NCBI GenBank assembly: GCA_002027195.1
Contig: MWJO01000082.1
Coordinates: forward strand, 1 to 39,265
DNA: 39,265 bases
DNA from: Streptomyces sp. GKU 895
GTDB lineage: Bacteria; Actinomycetota; Actinomycetes; Streptomycetales; Streptomycetaceae
Direction of reading: 5' to 3'
In this document: positions 1 through 8,094 of the stretch, one piece after another
Numbering within the stretch: position 1 is the first letter of the stretch
How the letters are laid out: each line of letters opens with the position of its first letter
The notes under the pieces: generated by a model
The model's database searches: none
The model's input: only the letters and a program-made list of their open reading frames with translations
What the model was told of the DNA's origin: nothing
Program-made: the position numbers and the translations under genes

Positions 1-1287
1 CGCCGGCGCCGCGGCCGCCTCTGGCTGCTCACCGCCCTCGGCACGGCCCTCGTCGCGGCCGTGGCCACCACCACCCTCGCTCTCACCGGCGACGAGGCCG
101 CCGACCCGGGAAGGCTCCCCGCCGGCTGGGAGGCCTGGCACCGGCAGGCGAAGGACCCCAGCGTCGACAAGGACCCGATGGGCCCCACCGCCCTCTTCAA
201 CCGCTGCGTCGCCTCCGGCACCTCCCTGGTCTGCGCGGGCGACGAGATCATGGCCACCCGCTTCGCCCTCGCCGACGGCGCCAACACCTGGGGCCGGCCC
301 ATGGACCCGACCGCCGAGGACTCCGACTTCGGCAGCAGCAGCTCCGGCGCGGGCACGATCATCAGCGCCCACGACGGCCGCGTGTACGTCTACGGCACCG
401 ACGACCGGCCCGGCAAAGGCGAGGCGGCGTACGCGACCCGCTACTCGATCCAGGCCCTGGACGCCGAGACCGGCGAGGTCGCCTGGAAGACCGTCACCGC
501 CGACGGCACGGACGGCACCGAGCCGAGCAGCGACCAGGGCGCCTCCGCCGCCGTCCCCGCAGGCGTCGTCACCGTCTACGGCAGGACGGGCAACCAGTAC
601 GCCCTCCTCGACGCCGGGACCGGCAAGGTCCGCTGGAAGCGCCCCCTGCCGAACCCCAACCGGTACATGACCCTGCTCCGCGCTGTCGGCGGACAGGCGT
701 ACCTGCTCACCGCGAAGTACACGTCCGACGTCATCGAGAACACCAGCGTCAGCCAGCTCGACCCGGCCACCGGAAAGCCCCGCTGGACCGTGAAGCTCAA
801 GGGCGACGCCGACATCGTCGGCCACCGCGACGGGCGCCTGCTCCTCCTCAACACCACCGGCGTCCGCCGCACCCTGACCCTGATCAAGACGTCCACGCAC
901 ATCGTCACCACGGTGAAGCTCGCCAAGCCCCAGCCCGAGGCCGCGACCCCCACCCTCACGGGCGGCACCCTCTACTTCACGCTCTCCAACGGCGGCGTCC
1001 GCGCGGTCGACCCGGACACCGGCCGCCAGCTGTGGGAGGGCAACTCCGGCGTGGAGCTCGCCGGCCCGCCCACGGCCTCCCGCACCCACCTGTACCTGGC
1101 GTCCCCCAGCGGCCGCCTCGCCGCCGTCAACCGGACGACCGGCAAGGTCGACGGCACCCTCGACGGCCGCGACGAGGCCGCCGTGGACGGCTCCCCGACC
1201 GGCGCCCCCCTCACCTTGGTGGGCGACGCCCTCTACGTCCCGTACGGCCTGCGCTCGGTCTACACGGTCGACGTACGGACCCTCTGA
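1..1287 (+). CDS. PQQ-like beta-propeller membrane protein, 5' end outside window
   Basis: The reading frame is open from the first base, so the start lies upstream of the window. The visible part begins with an Arg-rich stretch (RRRRGR) and one hydrophobic segment (about codons 7-27), then an Ala/Asp/Pro linker and a long extracytoplasmic domain. That domain carries repeated blades of the PQQ/quinoprotein type: LDAETGEVAWK, LDAGTGKVRWK, LDPATGKPRW and VDPDTGRQLWEG, each the W-ending strand of a propeller blade. Such domains usually scaffold protein contacts; no catalytic residues are visible. The missing N-terminus could be a short anchor or a Ser/Thr kinase domain, since both architectures occur in streptomycetes. 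It is followed by a strong hairpin shared with the convergent tRNA-Gly. Fold class is fairly sure, function is not known. Confidence 0.8.
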   Translation, partial: RRRRGRLWLLTALGTALVAAVATTTLALTGDEAADPGRLPAGWEAWHRQAKDPSVDKDPMGPTALFNRCVASGTSLVCAGDEIMATRFALADGANTWGRPMDPTAEDSDFGSSSSGAGTIISAHDGRVYVYGTDDRPGKGEAAYATRYSIQALDAETGEVAWKTVTADGTDGTEPSSDQGASAAVPAGVVTVYGRTGNQYALLDAGTGKVRWKRPLPNPNRYMTLLRAVGGQAYLLTAKYTSDVIENTSVSQLDPATGKPRWTVKLKGDADIVGHRDGRLLLLNTTGVRRTLTLIKTSTHIVTTVKLAKPQPEAATPTLTGGTLYFTLSNGGVRAVDPDTGRQLWEGNSGVELAGPPTASRTHLYLASPSGRLAAVNRTTGKVDGTLDGRDEAAVDGSPTGAPLTLVGDALYVPYGLRSVYTVDVRTL

Positions 1288-1314
1288 CCAGGTACGACGG
1301 CCCTGTACGACGAA

Positions 1315-1343
1315 AGGGCCCGGTTCCCCAGGAACCGGGCCCT
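1315..1343. terminator. Perfect hairpin terminator, probably bidirectional
   Basis: Two 13-base arms (1315-1327 and 1331-1343) are exact inverted repeats with a 3-base loop. It sits between the 3' end of the propeller gene and the 3' end of the minus-strand tRNA-Gly, so it can end both transcripts. There is no T-tract, as is usual for actinomycete terminators. Confidence 0.75.
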
Positions 1344-1356
1344 CTGCATCGAACAG

Positions 1357-1427
1357 AGCGGGCGACGGGAATCGAACCCGCGTAGCTAGTTTGGAAGACT
1401 AGGGCTCTACCATTGAGCTACGCCCGC
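1357..1427 (-). tRNA. tRNA-Gly (anticodon TCC)
   Basis: Read on the minus strand, the 71-base gene starts GCGGGCG, which pairs with CGCCCGC at the 3' end, followed by discriminator T. A D-arm (TAGCTCAATGGTAGAGC), an anticodon loop CTTCCAA with anticodon TCC, and a T-loop GGTTCGATTCC are all present. CCA is not encoded. It decodes GGA, and GGG by wobble. Confidence 0.95.
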
Positions 1428-1580
1428 ACGCGACGCGCCGCAGGTCAGGTGACCGCGGCACAGAAGGCATCGTAGCGGGTCGGTCCCCCTCGCCGCACAC
1501 CCCGGTCCACCTTGCCGCGCGGCCCCGTAAATGCGGCGATCCCATGGCCTGCGGGCATGTACCCTACGTGTCGCACCAGA

Positions 1581-1657
1581 CGGGGTGTGGCGCAGCTTGG
1601 TAGCGCGTCCGCTTTGGGAGCGGAAGGCCGTGGGTTCAAATCCCGCCACCCCGACCA
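1581..1657 (+). tRNA. tRNA-Pro (anticodon TGG), CCA encoded
   Basis: The acceptor arms CGGGGTG and CACCCCG pair. The D-arm is GGCGCAGCTTGGTAGCGC, the anticodon loop is TTTGGGA in a TCCGC/GCGGA stem, and the T-loop is GGTTCAAATCC. The terminal CCA (1655-1657) is genome-encoded, unlike in the neighbouring tRNA-Gly. It lies upstream of tig, in the same orientation. Confidence 0.95.
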
Positions 1658-1674
1658 CCTTTCTTGATCGCCTT

Positions 1675-1703
1675 TTGGGGCGTGTCGTGGCTGCGGTTAC
1701 TAT
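1675..1703 (+). promoter_or_regulatory. Candidate sigma-70-type promoter for tig
   Basis: TACTAT at 1698-1703 is a good -10 element; TTGGGG at 1675-1680 gives a partial -35 with a 17-base spacer. It lies downstream of tRNA-Pro and about 115 bases before the trigger-factor start. Inferred by eye from consensus only. Confidence 0.4.
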
Positions 1704-1823
1704 GCAAGCTGCATGCCCGTGTGTCTCTCGTCCGACCCCGACGACATCCTCCGGGCGGCGAATCCGCCGGAGCCGTTCTGGCCCCGGCAGAATCCAAGAA
1801 GTCAGCCACAAGGAGACCGAACC

Positions 1824-3221
1824 GTGAAGAGCGCCGTTGAGAACCTGAACCCGACGCGGGTTCGGCTCACTGTCGAGGTGCCCTTCGAGGAGCTCAAGGA
1901 CAGCCTCGACGCGGCGTACAAGAAGATCAACCAGCAGGTCACGGTGAAGGGCTTCCGCAAGGGCAAGATCCCGGCCCGCGTCATCGACCAGCGGTTCGGC
2001 CGCGGTGCGGTCCTGGAGGAGGCGGTCAACGACGCGCTTCCGAAGTTCTACACCGAGGCGGTCAACGAGGCCGACCTGGACGTCCTCGGCCAGCCCGAGG
2101 TCGACATCACGGAGCTGAAGGACGGCGACACGCTGAACTTCACCGCCGAGGTCGACATCCGCCCCGCCCTGGAGATCCCGGACTTCTCCGGCATCGAGGT
2201 CGAGGTCGACGCCGTCGAGGTCACCGACGAGGACGTCGACAAGTCCGTCGAGCAGCTCCGTGAGCGCTTCGCCTCCACCTCCCCGGTCGAGCGCGCCGCC
2301 GAGGACGGCGACGTCGTCACGATCGACCTGGAGGCCAAGGTCGACGGAGAGGTCCTCGAGGACGGCATCGCCAACGGTGTCTCCTACACCATCGGCTCCG
2401 GCGAGCTCCTCGACGGCATCGACGACGCCGTGAAGGGCCTGGAGGCCGGGGCCGAGGCCACCTTCACCTCCGAGCTCAAGGGCGGCTCCGCGGCCGGCAA
2501 GGAGGCCGAGGTCACCGTCAAGGTCACCCAGGTCGCCGCCCGCGAACTGCCCGAGCTGGACGACGAGTTCGCGCAGCTCGCCTCCGAGTTCGACACCCTG
2601 GAGGAGCTGAAGGCCGACAGCCGCAAGCGCCTCGAGAACATGAAGCAGTACGACCAGGCCACCCAGGCCCAGGAGCGCGTCCTGGAGAAGCTCCTGGAGC
2701 TCGTCGAGGTGCCCGTCCCCGAGAAGCTCCTCGAGGACGAGATCAACACCCGCAAGCACAACCTGGAGCACCACCAGCTCGGCCAGATGGGCCTCGACCT
2801 CGAGAAGTACCTCGAGATCCAGGGCAAGACGGCCGAGGAGTTCGACGCCGAGACCAAGGAAGCCGCGGTCAAGGGCATCAAGACCCAGTTCGTCCTGGAC
2901 GCCCTGGTCAAGCGCGAGAAGCTGAACGTGAACCAGGAGGAGCTCACCGAGCACCTCATGCGCCGCGCCGCCTCCTCCGGCATGTCCCCCGACCAGTTCG
3001 CGCAGGCGGTCGTCGAGGGCGGCCAGGTTCCGCTCCTCGTCGGCGAGGTCGCCCGCGGCAAGGCCCTGGCCGTCGTGGTCGAGGCCGCCACGGTGAAGGA
3101 CACCAACGGCGAGGTCATCGACCTCGACGACGAGGACGAGGTCGAGGAGGCCGCCGAGGTCGCCGCCGAGGCCACCGAGGCCGACGCCACCGAGGCCGAG
3201 ACCGAGAAGACCGAGGGCTGA
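1824..3221 (+). CDS. tig: Trigger factor, ribosome-associated chaperone and peptidyl-prolyl isomerase
   Basis: Trigger factor binds ribosomal protein L23 at the exit tunnel, shields nascent chains and has FKBP-type prolyl isomerase activity. The protein is 465 aa. The N-terminal ribosome-binding domain (about 1-110) contains the signature GFRKGKIP; the FKBP-like domain follows (about 155-240), then the helical C-terminal chaperone arms (about 250-430). The end is a strongly acidic tail rich in Glu, Ala and Asp, common in actinobacterial homologues. The GTG at 1824 is chosen because AAGGAG at 1810-1815 lies at ideal spacing and the protein then starts MKSAVENLNPTRVRL, typical of the family. 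It precedes clpP1-clpP2-clpX, the usual bacterial order. Confidence 0.97.
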   Translation: MKSAVENLNPTRVRLTVEVPFEELKDSLDAAYKKINQQVTVKGFRKGKIPARVIDQRFGRGAVLEEAVNDALPKFYTEAVNEADLDVLGQPEVDITELKDGDTLNFTAEVDIRPALEIPDFSGIEVEVDAVEVTDEDVDKSVEQLRERFASTSPVERAAEDGDVVTIDLEAKVDGEVLEDGIANGVSYTIGSGELLDGIDDAVKGLEAGAEATFTSELKGGSAAGKEAEVTVKVTQVAARELPELDDEFAQLASEFDTLEELKADSRKRLENMKQYDQATQAQERVLEKLLELVEVPVPEKLLEDEINTRKHNLEHHQLGQMGLDLEKYLEIQGKTAEEFDAETKEAAVKGIKTQFVLDALVKREKLNVNQEELTEHLMRRAASSGMSPDQFAQAVVEGGQVPLLVGEVARGKALAVVVEAATVKDTNGEVIDLDDEDEVEEAAEVAAEATEADATEAETEKTEG

Positions 3222-3250
3222 GCCCACGGCACCTCGTAGGTCGTAGGACG

Positions 3251-3272
3251 CCCGGGTCACTCATGACCCGGG
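3251..3272 (+). terminator. Hairpin terminator after tig
   Basis: Nine-base perfect arms (3251-3259 and 3264-3272) with a 4-base loop lie 30 bases after the tig stop. It separates tig from the clpP transcript. Confidence 0.65.
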
Positions 3273-3304
3273 GCCCGTTCGCCTTCCCGCCGGGACACCC
3301 GCGC

Positions 3305-3366
3305 GCTACGCCCCCGGCGAACAGCCCGGTATCCGGGATTCCCCGAAGGGACCAGCGCGTTAGGGT
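3305..3366 (+). promoter_or_regulatory. clpP1P2 promoter region with candidate ClgR site
   Basis: ACGCCCCCGGCGAAC (3308-3322) fits the actinobacterial ClgR operator pattern CGCY-N3-RGCG-WWS; read on the other strand it begins GTTCGCC. ClgR is the known activator of clpP1P2 in Streptomyces and corynebacteria. A Streptomyces-like -10, TAGGGT, is at 3361-3366 with no good -35, which suits an activator-dependent promoter. A second GTTCGCC half-site lies at 3277-3283. The assignment rests on remembered consensus; exact spacing rules were not checked. Confidence 0.5.
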
Positions 3367-3432
3367 CCATGAATACGAGGGGAGTGGAGTCCCCGAGCGG
3401 CTCCAAGCCCCGCAGGGAACACGCAGGGAAAC

Positions 3433-4092
3433 GTGAGACGGCCCGGCGCCGTCGTAAGACGAGCAGGTGGATACGTGACGAATCTGATGCCCTCCGCCGC
3501 CGGCGAGCCTTCCATCGGTGGTGGCCTCGGCGACCAGGTCTACAACCGGCTGCTCAACGAGCGGATCATCTTCCTCGGCCAGCCGGTCGACGACGACATC
3601 GCGAACAAGATCACCGCACAGCTGCTGCTCCTTGCCGCGGACCCGGACAAGGACATCTACCTCTACATCAACAGCCCGGGCGGTTCGATCACGGCCGGCA
3701 TGGCGATCTACGACACCATGCAGTACATCAAGAACGACGTGGTGACCATCGCCATGGGTCTCGCCGCCTCCATGGGGCAGTTCCTGCTCAGCGCGGGCAC
3801 CCCCGGCAAGCGCTTCGCGCTGCCGAACGCCGAGATCCTGATCCACCAGCCGTCCGCCGGCCTCGCCGGCTCGGCCTCGGACATCAAGATCCACGCCGAG
3901 CGGCTGCTGCACACCAAGAAGCGCATGGCCGAGCTCACCTCGCAGCACACCGGCCAGTCGTTCGAGCAGATCACCCGCGACTCCGACCGCGACCGCTGGT
4001 TCGACGCGGAGGAGGCCAAGGAGTACGGCCTCATCGACGAGGTCATCACCACGGCCGCCAACATGCCGGGCGGCGGCGGCACCGGGGCCTGA
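3433..4092 (+). CDS. clpP1: ATP-dependent Clp protease proteolytic subunit ClpP1
   Basis: Serine protease subunit of the barrel-shaped Clp protease, which degrades proteins unfolded by ClpX or ClpC. The 219-aa protein shows the full catalytic triad: Ser113 in GLAASMGQ, His138 in ILIHQP and Asp187 in RDSDRDRWF, with spacing equal to E. coli S97/H122/D171. The oligomerisation motif YINSPGGS is also present. I use the GTG at 3433; a GTG at 3475 (MTNLMPSAAG) would drop 14 residues that probably belong to the processed propeptide, and neither start has a strong ribosome-binding site. clpP2 follows after 70 bases. In actinobacteria the active particle is a mixed ClpP1-ClpP2 complex, so both genes are needed for one enzyme. 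Confidence 0.97.
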   Translation: MRRPGAVVRRAGGYVTNLMPSAAGEPSIGGGLGDQVYNRLLNERIIFLGQPVDDDIANKITAQLLLLAADPDKDIYLYINSPGGSITAGMAIYDTMQYIKNDVVTIAMGLAASMGQFLLSAGTPGKRFALPNAEILIHQPSAGLAGSASDIKIHAERLLHTKKRMAELTSQHTGQSFEQITRDSDRDRWFDAEEAKEYGLIDEVITTAANMPGGGGTGA

Positions 4093-4162
4093 GCCCCACC
4101 GCAGGGCCCGCAGCGGCCCGCAGAGCCCCCAGCCGACCGCCTCAGCTCCTAGGAGACAGACA

Positions 4163-4843
4163 GTGAACGACTTCCCCGGCAGCGGCCTCTACGCCCGCAC
4201 CGAGGCCGAGTACACCGGCCCGCGGGCCGAGTCCCGGTACGTGATCCCGCGCTTCGTCGAGCGCACCTCGCAGGGCATTCGTGAGTACGACCCGTACGCG
4301 AAGCTCTTCGAGGAGCGCGTGATCTTCCTCGGCGTCCAGATCGACGACGCCTCCGCCAACGACGTCATGGCGCAGCTGCTGTGCCTGGAGTCGATGGACC
4401 CCGACCGGGACATCTCGGTCTACATCAACAGCCCGGGCGGCTCCTTCACCGCCCTCACGGCGATCTACGACACGATGCAGTTCGTGAAGCCCGACATCCA
4501 GACGGTCTGCATGGGCCAGGCGGCCTCCGCCGCCGCGATCCTGCTGGCCGCGGGTACGCCGGGCAAGCGCATGGCGCTGCCGAACGCTCGCGTCCTGATC
4601 CACCAGCCGTACAGCGAGACGGGCCGCGGCCAGGTCTCCGACCTGGAGATCGCCGCCAACGAGATCCTGCGGATGCGCGCGCAGCTGGAGGAGATGCTGG
4701 CCAAGCACTCCACCACGCCGATCGAGAAGATCCGCGAGGACATCGAGCGCGACAAGATCCTCACGGCCGAGGAGGCGCTCGCCTACGGTCTGGTCGACCA
4801 GATCATCTCCACCCGGAAGATGAACAACTCCGCAGTCCGCTGA
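4163..4843 (+). CDS. clpP2: ATP-dependent Clp protease proteolytic subunit ClpP2
   Basis: Second ClpP paralogue, 226 aa, with its own triad: Ser122 in GQAASAAA, His147 in VLIHQP and Asp197 in REDIERDK. SPGGSFTA matches the family handle region. AGGAGA at 4151-4156 places the GTG start at 4163 well. Compared with ClpP1 it has an N-terminal extension rich in Tyr and Arg before FEERVIFLG, and a short basic C-terminus. It is cotranscribed with clpP1 (70-base gap, no hairpin between). The two paralogues differ in the substrate-binding groove in other actinobacteria, so they are not redundant copies. Confidence 0.97.
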   Translation: MNDFPGSGLYARTEAEYTGPRAESRYVIPRFVERTSQGIREYDPYAKLFEERVIFLGVQIDDASANDVMAQLLCLESMDPDRDISVYINSPGGSFTALTAIYDTMQFVKPDIQTVCMGQAASAAAILLAAGTPGKRMALPNARVLIHQPYSETGRGQVSDLEIAANEILRMRAQLEEMLAKHSTTPIEKIREDIERDKILTAEEALAYGLVDQIISTRKMNNSAVR

Positions 4844-4866
4844 CGCGGCTGCTGTATCGTCTGCCG

Positions 4867-4927
4867 CCCCTTGGCATGGTTCGTGTGCTTTGACACGCTG
4901 CACGTCAAAGTGAACCCGGCCAAGGGG
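4867..4927. repeat. Nested inverted repeats in the clpP2-clpX gap
   Basis: An outer pair, CCCCTTGGC (4867-4875) and GCCAAGGGG (4919-4927), encloses an inner pair, CTTTGAC (4888-4894) and GTCAAAG (4904-4910). All arms are perfect. The element starts 24 bases after the clpP2 stop and lies about 105 bases before clpX. It could be an attenuator or terminator RNA fold, or a double operator; the sequence does not decide. Confidence 0.6.
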
Positions 4928-5032
4928 GGCCCGAACGGGGGGCCAGGCAAGGTACCGTCGGATTAAGGCAGCACCAGGAGCCGCTGGATTCGAAAGCGTC
5001 CAGTCGTCTCCCAGGCGAAGGGGAAGCACACC

Positions 5033-6322
5033 GTGGCACGCATCGGTGACGGCGGCGATCTGCTCAAGTGCTCGTTCTGCGGCAAGAGCCAGAAGCAGGT
5101 CAAGAAGCTCATCGCAGGGCCCGGTGTCTACATCTGCGACGAGTGCATCGATCTCTGCAACGAGATCATCGAGGAAGAACTCGCGGAGACCAGCGAGGTG
5201 CGCTGGGAGGAACTCCCCAAGCCCCGCGAGATCTACGAGTTCCTCGAGGGCTACGTGGTGGGCCAGGAGGCGGCGAAGAAGGCCCTCTCCGTCGCGGTCT
5301 ACAACCACTACAAGCGCGTCCAGGCCGGCGAGAACGGCGGCGGCAACGGCCGTGACGACGCGATCGAGTTGGCGAAGTCCAACATCCTGCTGCTCGGCCC
5401 CACGGGCTCGGGCAAGACGCTGCTGGCCCAGACACTGGCCCGCATGCTGAACGTCCCCTTCGCGATCGCGGACGCGACGGCGCTCACGGAGGCGGGTTAC
5501 GTCGGCGAGGACGTCGAGAACATCCTCCTGAAGCTCATCCAGGCGGCGGACTACGACGTCAAGAAGGCCGAGACGGGCATCATCTACATCGATGAGATCG
5601 ACAAGGTCGCAAGGAAGAGTGAAAACCCCTCCATCACCCGCGACGTGAGCGGCGAGGGCGTCCAGCAGGCCCTCCTGAAGATCCTGGAAGGCACCACGGC
5701 CTCGGTTCCCCCGCAGGGCGGCCGCAAGCACCCCCACCAGGAGTTCATCCAGATCGACACGACGAACGTCCTGTTCATCGTGGGCGGTGCCTTCGCGGGC
5801 CTGGAGAAGATCATCGAGTCGCGGGCCGGCGCCAAGGGCATCGGCTTCGGCGCGACGATCCGCTCCAAGCGCGAGCTGGAGGCCAAGGACCAGTTCGAGG
5901 ACGTCATGCCGGAGGACCTGGTGAAGTTCGGGATGATCCCCGAGTTCATCGGCCGCCTCCCGGTCATCACCTCGGTCCACAACCTCGACCGCGAGGCCCT
6001 GCTCCAGATCCTGGTGGAGCCCCGCAACGCGCTCGTGAAGCAGTACCAGCGCCTCTTCGAACTCGACGGCGTGGAGCTGGACTTCGAGCGCGAGGCCCTG
6101 GAAGCCATCGCCGACCAGGCCATCCTCCGCCAGACCGGCGCGCGCGGCCTGCGCGCCATCATGGAGGAAGTCCTCCAGGGCGTGATGTACGAAATCCCGT
6201 CCCGCAAGGACGTGGCCCGCGTCGTCATCACGGCGGACGTGGTCCACTCCAACGTCAACCCGACCCTGATCCCGCGGGATGCGCGGGGCGGACGGGGGTC
6301 TGGGGAGGCGAAGACGGCTTAG
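5033..6322 (+). CDS. clpX: ATP-dependent Clp protease ATP-binding subunit ClpX
   Basis: Hexameric AAA+ unfoldase that feeds tagged substrates into ClpP. The 429-aa protein has an N-terminal zinc domain with Cys13, Cys16, Cys35 and Cys38, Walker A GPTGSGKT (122-129), Walker B IIYIDEIDK and the IGF loop (in KGIGFGAT) that docks onto ClpP. The C-terminal small domain contains TGARGLRAIMEE, the sensor-2 region. GTG at 5033 follows an AGGGGAAG ribosome-binding site and gives MARIGDGGD, as in relatives. The 189-base gap from clpP2 holds nested inverted repeats, so clpX probably has its own promoter or is attenuated. A stem-loop follows the stop. Confidence 0.98.
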   Translation: MARIGDGGDLLKCSFCGKSQKQVKKLIAGPGVYICDECIDLCNEIIEEELAETSEVRWEELPKPREIYEFLEGYVVGQEAAKKALSVAVYNHYKRVQAGENGGGNGRDDAIELAKSNILLLGPTGSGKTLLAQTLARMLNVPFAIADATALTEAGYVGEDVENILLKLIQAADYDVKKAETGIIYIDEIDKVARKSENPSITRDVSGEGVQQALLKILEGTTASVPPQGGRKHPHQEFIQIDTTNVLFIVGGAFAGLEKIIESRAGAKGIGFGATIRSKRELEAKDQFEDVMPEDLVKFGMIPEFIGRLPVITSVHNLDREALLQILVEPRNALVKQYQRLFELDGVELDFEREALEAIADQAILRQTGARGLRAIMEEVLQGVMYEIPSRKDVARVVITADVVHSNVNPTLIPRDARGGRGSGEAKTA

Positions 6323-6342
6323 CCGTCAGCAGTGAACTCTGC

Positions 6343-6376
6343 AGGGGCGCCTGGCGGATTGGCCGCTGGGCGCCTC
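6343..6376 (+). terminator. Imperfect hairpin after clpX
   Basis: GGCGCC-TG-GCGG on the left side faces CCGC-TG-GGCGCC on the right, with flanking AG/CT pairs and one internal mismatch. It begins about 20 bases past the clpX stop. Likely terminator, but imperfect. Confidence 0.45.
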
Positions 6377-6633
6377 TTGCATTGACTGGACAGGGTTCAG
6401 AGAGATAGCGGCTGAAGCCCTTCCTCCGCTCTCAACGGCCCCGTCGAACCGGCATTCTGCCGACCGCCCGCGTGCCCTGCCACGGCAGAGCCCGCTCCCG
6501 ACCGACGGCCTTTTTGGGTCTGTCGAGGAAATGATCAAGTCAGCTTGCATGCGGCGATGCCTCACCGGTTCGCCTCCGTGATCTCATGAACCCGACCAAC
6601 GAATGAATGTTCGACTTGAGGGCCGGGAAAACG
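6377..6633. other. Non-coding stretch between clpX and the small secreted gene
   Basis: About 260 bases with lower GC than the genes around it and no credible coding frame. I see no tRNA, no strong inverted repeat and no clear -35/-10 pair. It presumably carries the promoter of the small secreted protein gene at 6646. Confidence 0.4.
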
Positions 6634-6645
6634 GGAGGAACCAGG

Positions 6646-6930
6646 ATGAAGTTCGGTGGCGCAAAGCGCGTGTTGTCGGTGGTGGGGGTGATGGCAGCTG
6701 CAGGAGTCATGCCGTTGGTCACCGCCACAACCGCGAGTGCGGACCAGATTGCCTGTGTGGACTATGTGGGCAGCCACGGCTACCGGGTCGGTCCCAAGGT
6801 CAGGGCGGCGTGCAGTCACGAGGCACTTTTTTCGGGGGCCGCCAAGTCACCCAATCCGAAGTGTCTGGTCGGGCTTGCGGATATCGGCGTGAGTGCCGGC
6901 GTCTCGGGGCCGGCTTGTCGTCGTGCCTGA
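6646..6930 (+). CDS. Small secreted protein with four cysteines, function unknown
   Basis: The 94-aa product begins MKFGGAKRVLSVVG and has a classic Sec signal peptide: basic start, hydrophobic core rich in Val and Ala, and a likely cleavage after TTASA before DQIACVDY. The mature part is about 64 aa with four cysteines (ACVDY, AACSHE, KCLVG, PACRRA), which suggests two disulfides in a compact extracellular protein. GGGAGGA at 6633-6639 supports the ATG at 6646; an upstream in-frame ATG at 6607 has no ribosome-binding site and would hide the signal peptide. I do not recognise the family. Small cysteine-rich exported proteins in Streptomyces include toxins, inhibitors and developmental surface proteins; nothing here picks one. 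Confidence 0.75.
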   Translation: MKFGGAKRVLSVVGVMAAAGVMPLVTATTASADQIACVDYVGSHGYRVGPKVRAACSHEALFSGAAKSPNPKCLVGLADIGVSAGVSGPACRRA

Positions 6931-6976
6931 TGGCAGGTCATCTGCCACATCGTCGATGTGAACGGCAGTGACTGAG

Positions 6977-7007
6977 GGAGGCGGCTCGATGTTTCCGAGC
7001 CGCCTCC
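6977..7007. terminator. Perfect 12-bp hairpin between convergent genes
   Basis: GGAGGCGGCTCG (6977-6988) and CGAGCCGCCTCC (6996-7007) with a 7-base loop. It lies between the plus-strand secreted gene and the 3' end of the minus-strand membrane gene and can serve both. Confidence 0.75.
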
Positions 7008-7018
7008 TGCGGTGAGGC

Positions 7019-7955
7019 TCAGGCCTTCACACGGACTTCCTTGCGGATCTTCGCAGTCAGTTCGGCCGCGCTCTGAAGGTCGGCGCCCTTGCCGGCCATG
7101 GCGCTCGCCATGTCGACGTGGATGATCACACCCAGAGTGCTGTGGTCGCCCCAGATGCAGACAGGCATGCTGATCTCGCTCGGGCCGGCCGAGGTGGACG
7201 ACTTGCCCTCGCTGTACTTCGTCTCCTGGCACTTGAGGACCGCACCGTCGAGGCCGCTCGGCGAGTACGCCTTCGGGCTGCCGACGACCTCACCTCCGTC
7301 CTCGTCCTTCGCGTTCTTCTTCATGTCGGCGAACATCGAGTCGACGACCGCCTCTGGGTCCTCGATCTCGCCGTACACGCCCATGTAGTTGATCATCTGC
7401 ATGGCGAGCGGGTTGTCCTGGTTCCCGGCCTGGTATCCGGCGTGCACGTCCTTGGCGTTCTTCACGCCGTGCTTCTCGGCTTCCTTGACGTCGCTCTCGT
7501 CGAAGCCGCCGCTGTCGGCGTCGTCCGCCTTCTTGTATTCGCCGTTGAGCAGCGAATTCGGCGTCGTGAGCTTGTGCGGACCGTCGTCGGCCACGTCCGA
7601 GCCGCCCCCGCCCTTGCCGAGCAGCAGCGCCGCCCCCACCGCGACAGCCGCCACCACGGCCACCGCGCCGATGATGATGCCCAGCTTCTTCTTGCCGCCA
7701 CCGGCGCCGGGGGCTGCGGGACTCCGTAGGGGGCCTGGCCGTAAGGGGCTGGCCGTGACGGCGGGGTCTGGGGCGGCACGCCTGCGGGGGCTGCTGCGGG
7801 TAGCCGTAGCCCGGCTGGGGCGCGGTCGGCTGCTGAGGGTAGCCATAGCCGGGCTGGGGGGCCTGCGGCGGCTGCTGGCCGTAGGGGCCCGGCTGGCCGT
7901 ACGGGCCGGGCTGCTGGGGCTGCCCGCCGTACGGGCCCGGCTGGTTGTAGCTCAT
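7019..7955 (-). CDS. Pro/Gly/Gln/Tyr-rich single-pass membrane protein, two apparent frameshifts
   Basis: The product starts MSYNQPGPYGGQPQQPGPYG at 7955, after a GAGGGGAA ribosome-binding site. The cytoplasmic N-terminal third is low complexity (QPGPYGQ and PGYGYPQQP repeats). Next come GGGKKKLG, one transmembrane helix (IIIGAVAVVAAVAVGAALLL) and an extracytoplasmic domain of about 190 residues with two cysteines (LKCQETKY, PVCIWGD). The reading frame breaks twice, near 7780 and near 7711. One extra G and one extra C, both in G/C runs, restore a continuous protein of 312 aa, so I treat the breaks as probable sequence errors. Domain order resembles many Streptomyces proteins of unknown function with a proline-rich tail and extracellular sensor-like part. 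It is divergent from valS. Confidence 0.7.
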
Positions 7956-8079
7956 TACTGGGTTCCCCTCCAGATACTTATGTGTTCCTGACATCCTGGC
8001 GCAGGCCCGGCGCGCGCAACGCATCGGGGGGCGCACCGTTACAGAACAAACGCGTTTCGGGACACGCCCGGGACACCCC

Positions 8080-8094
8080 TAAACTGACCCCGTG
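8080..8094 (+). promoter_or_regulatory. -10 element placing valS on a leaderless transcript
   Basis: TAAACT at 8080-8085 is followed by exactly six bases and then the GTG start at 8092, so transcription would begin on the start codon. There is no ribosome-binding site. folC and the CYTH-CHAD gene show the same arrangement. Confidence 0.45.

Noticed and set aside
1407..3260. Long minus-strand open frame opposite tig
   Set aside because: Codon use is a mirror of the tig codons (Leu/Val/Gly/Asp-rich low complexity), there is no ribosome-binding site, and tig is certain.
7019..7955. Calling the frameshifted genes pseudogenes
   Set aside because: Breaks are single bases in G/C runs, flanking frames keep strong coding bias, and essential genes show the same pattern; sequence error is the simpler explanation.
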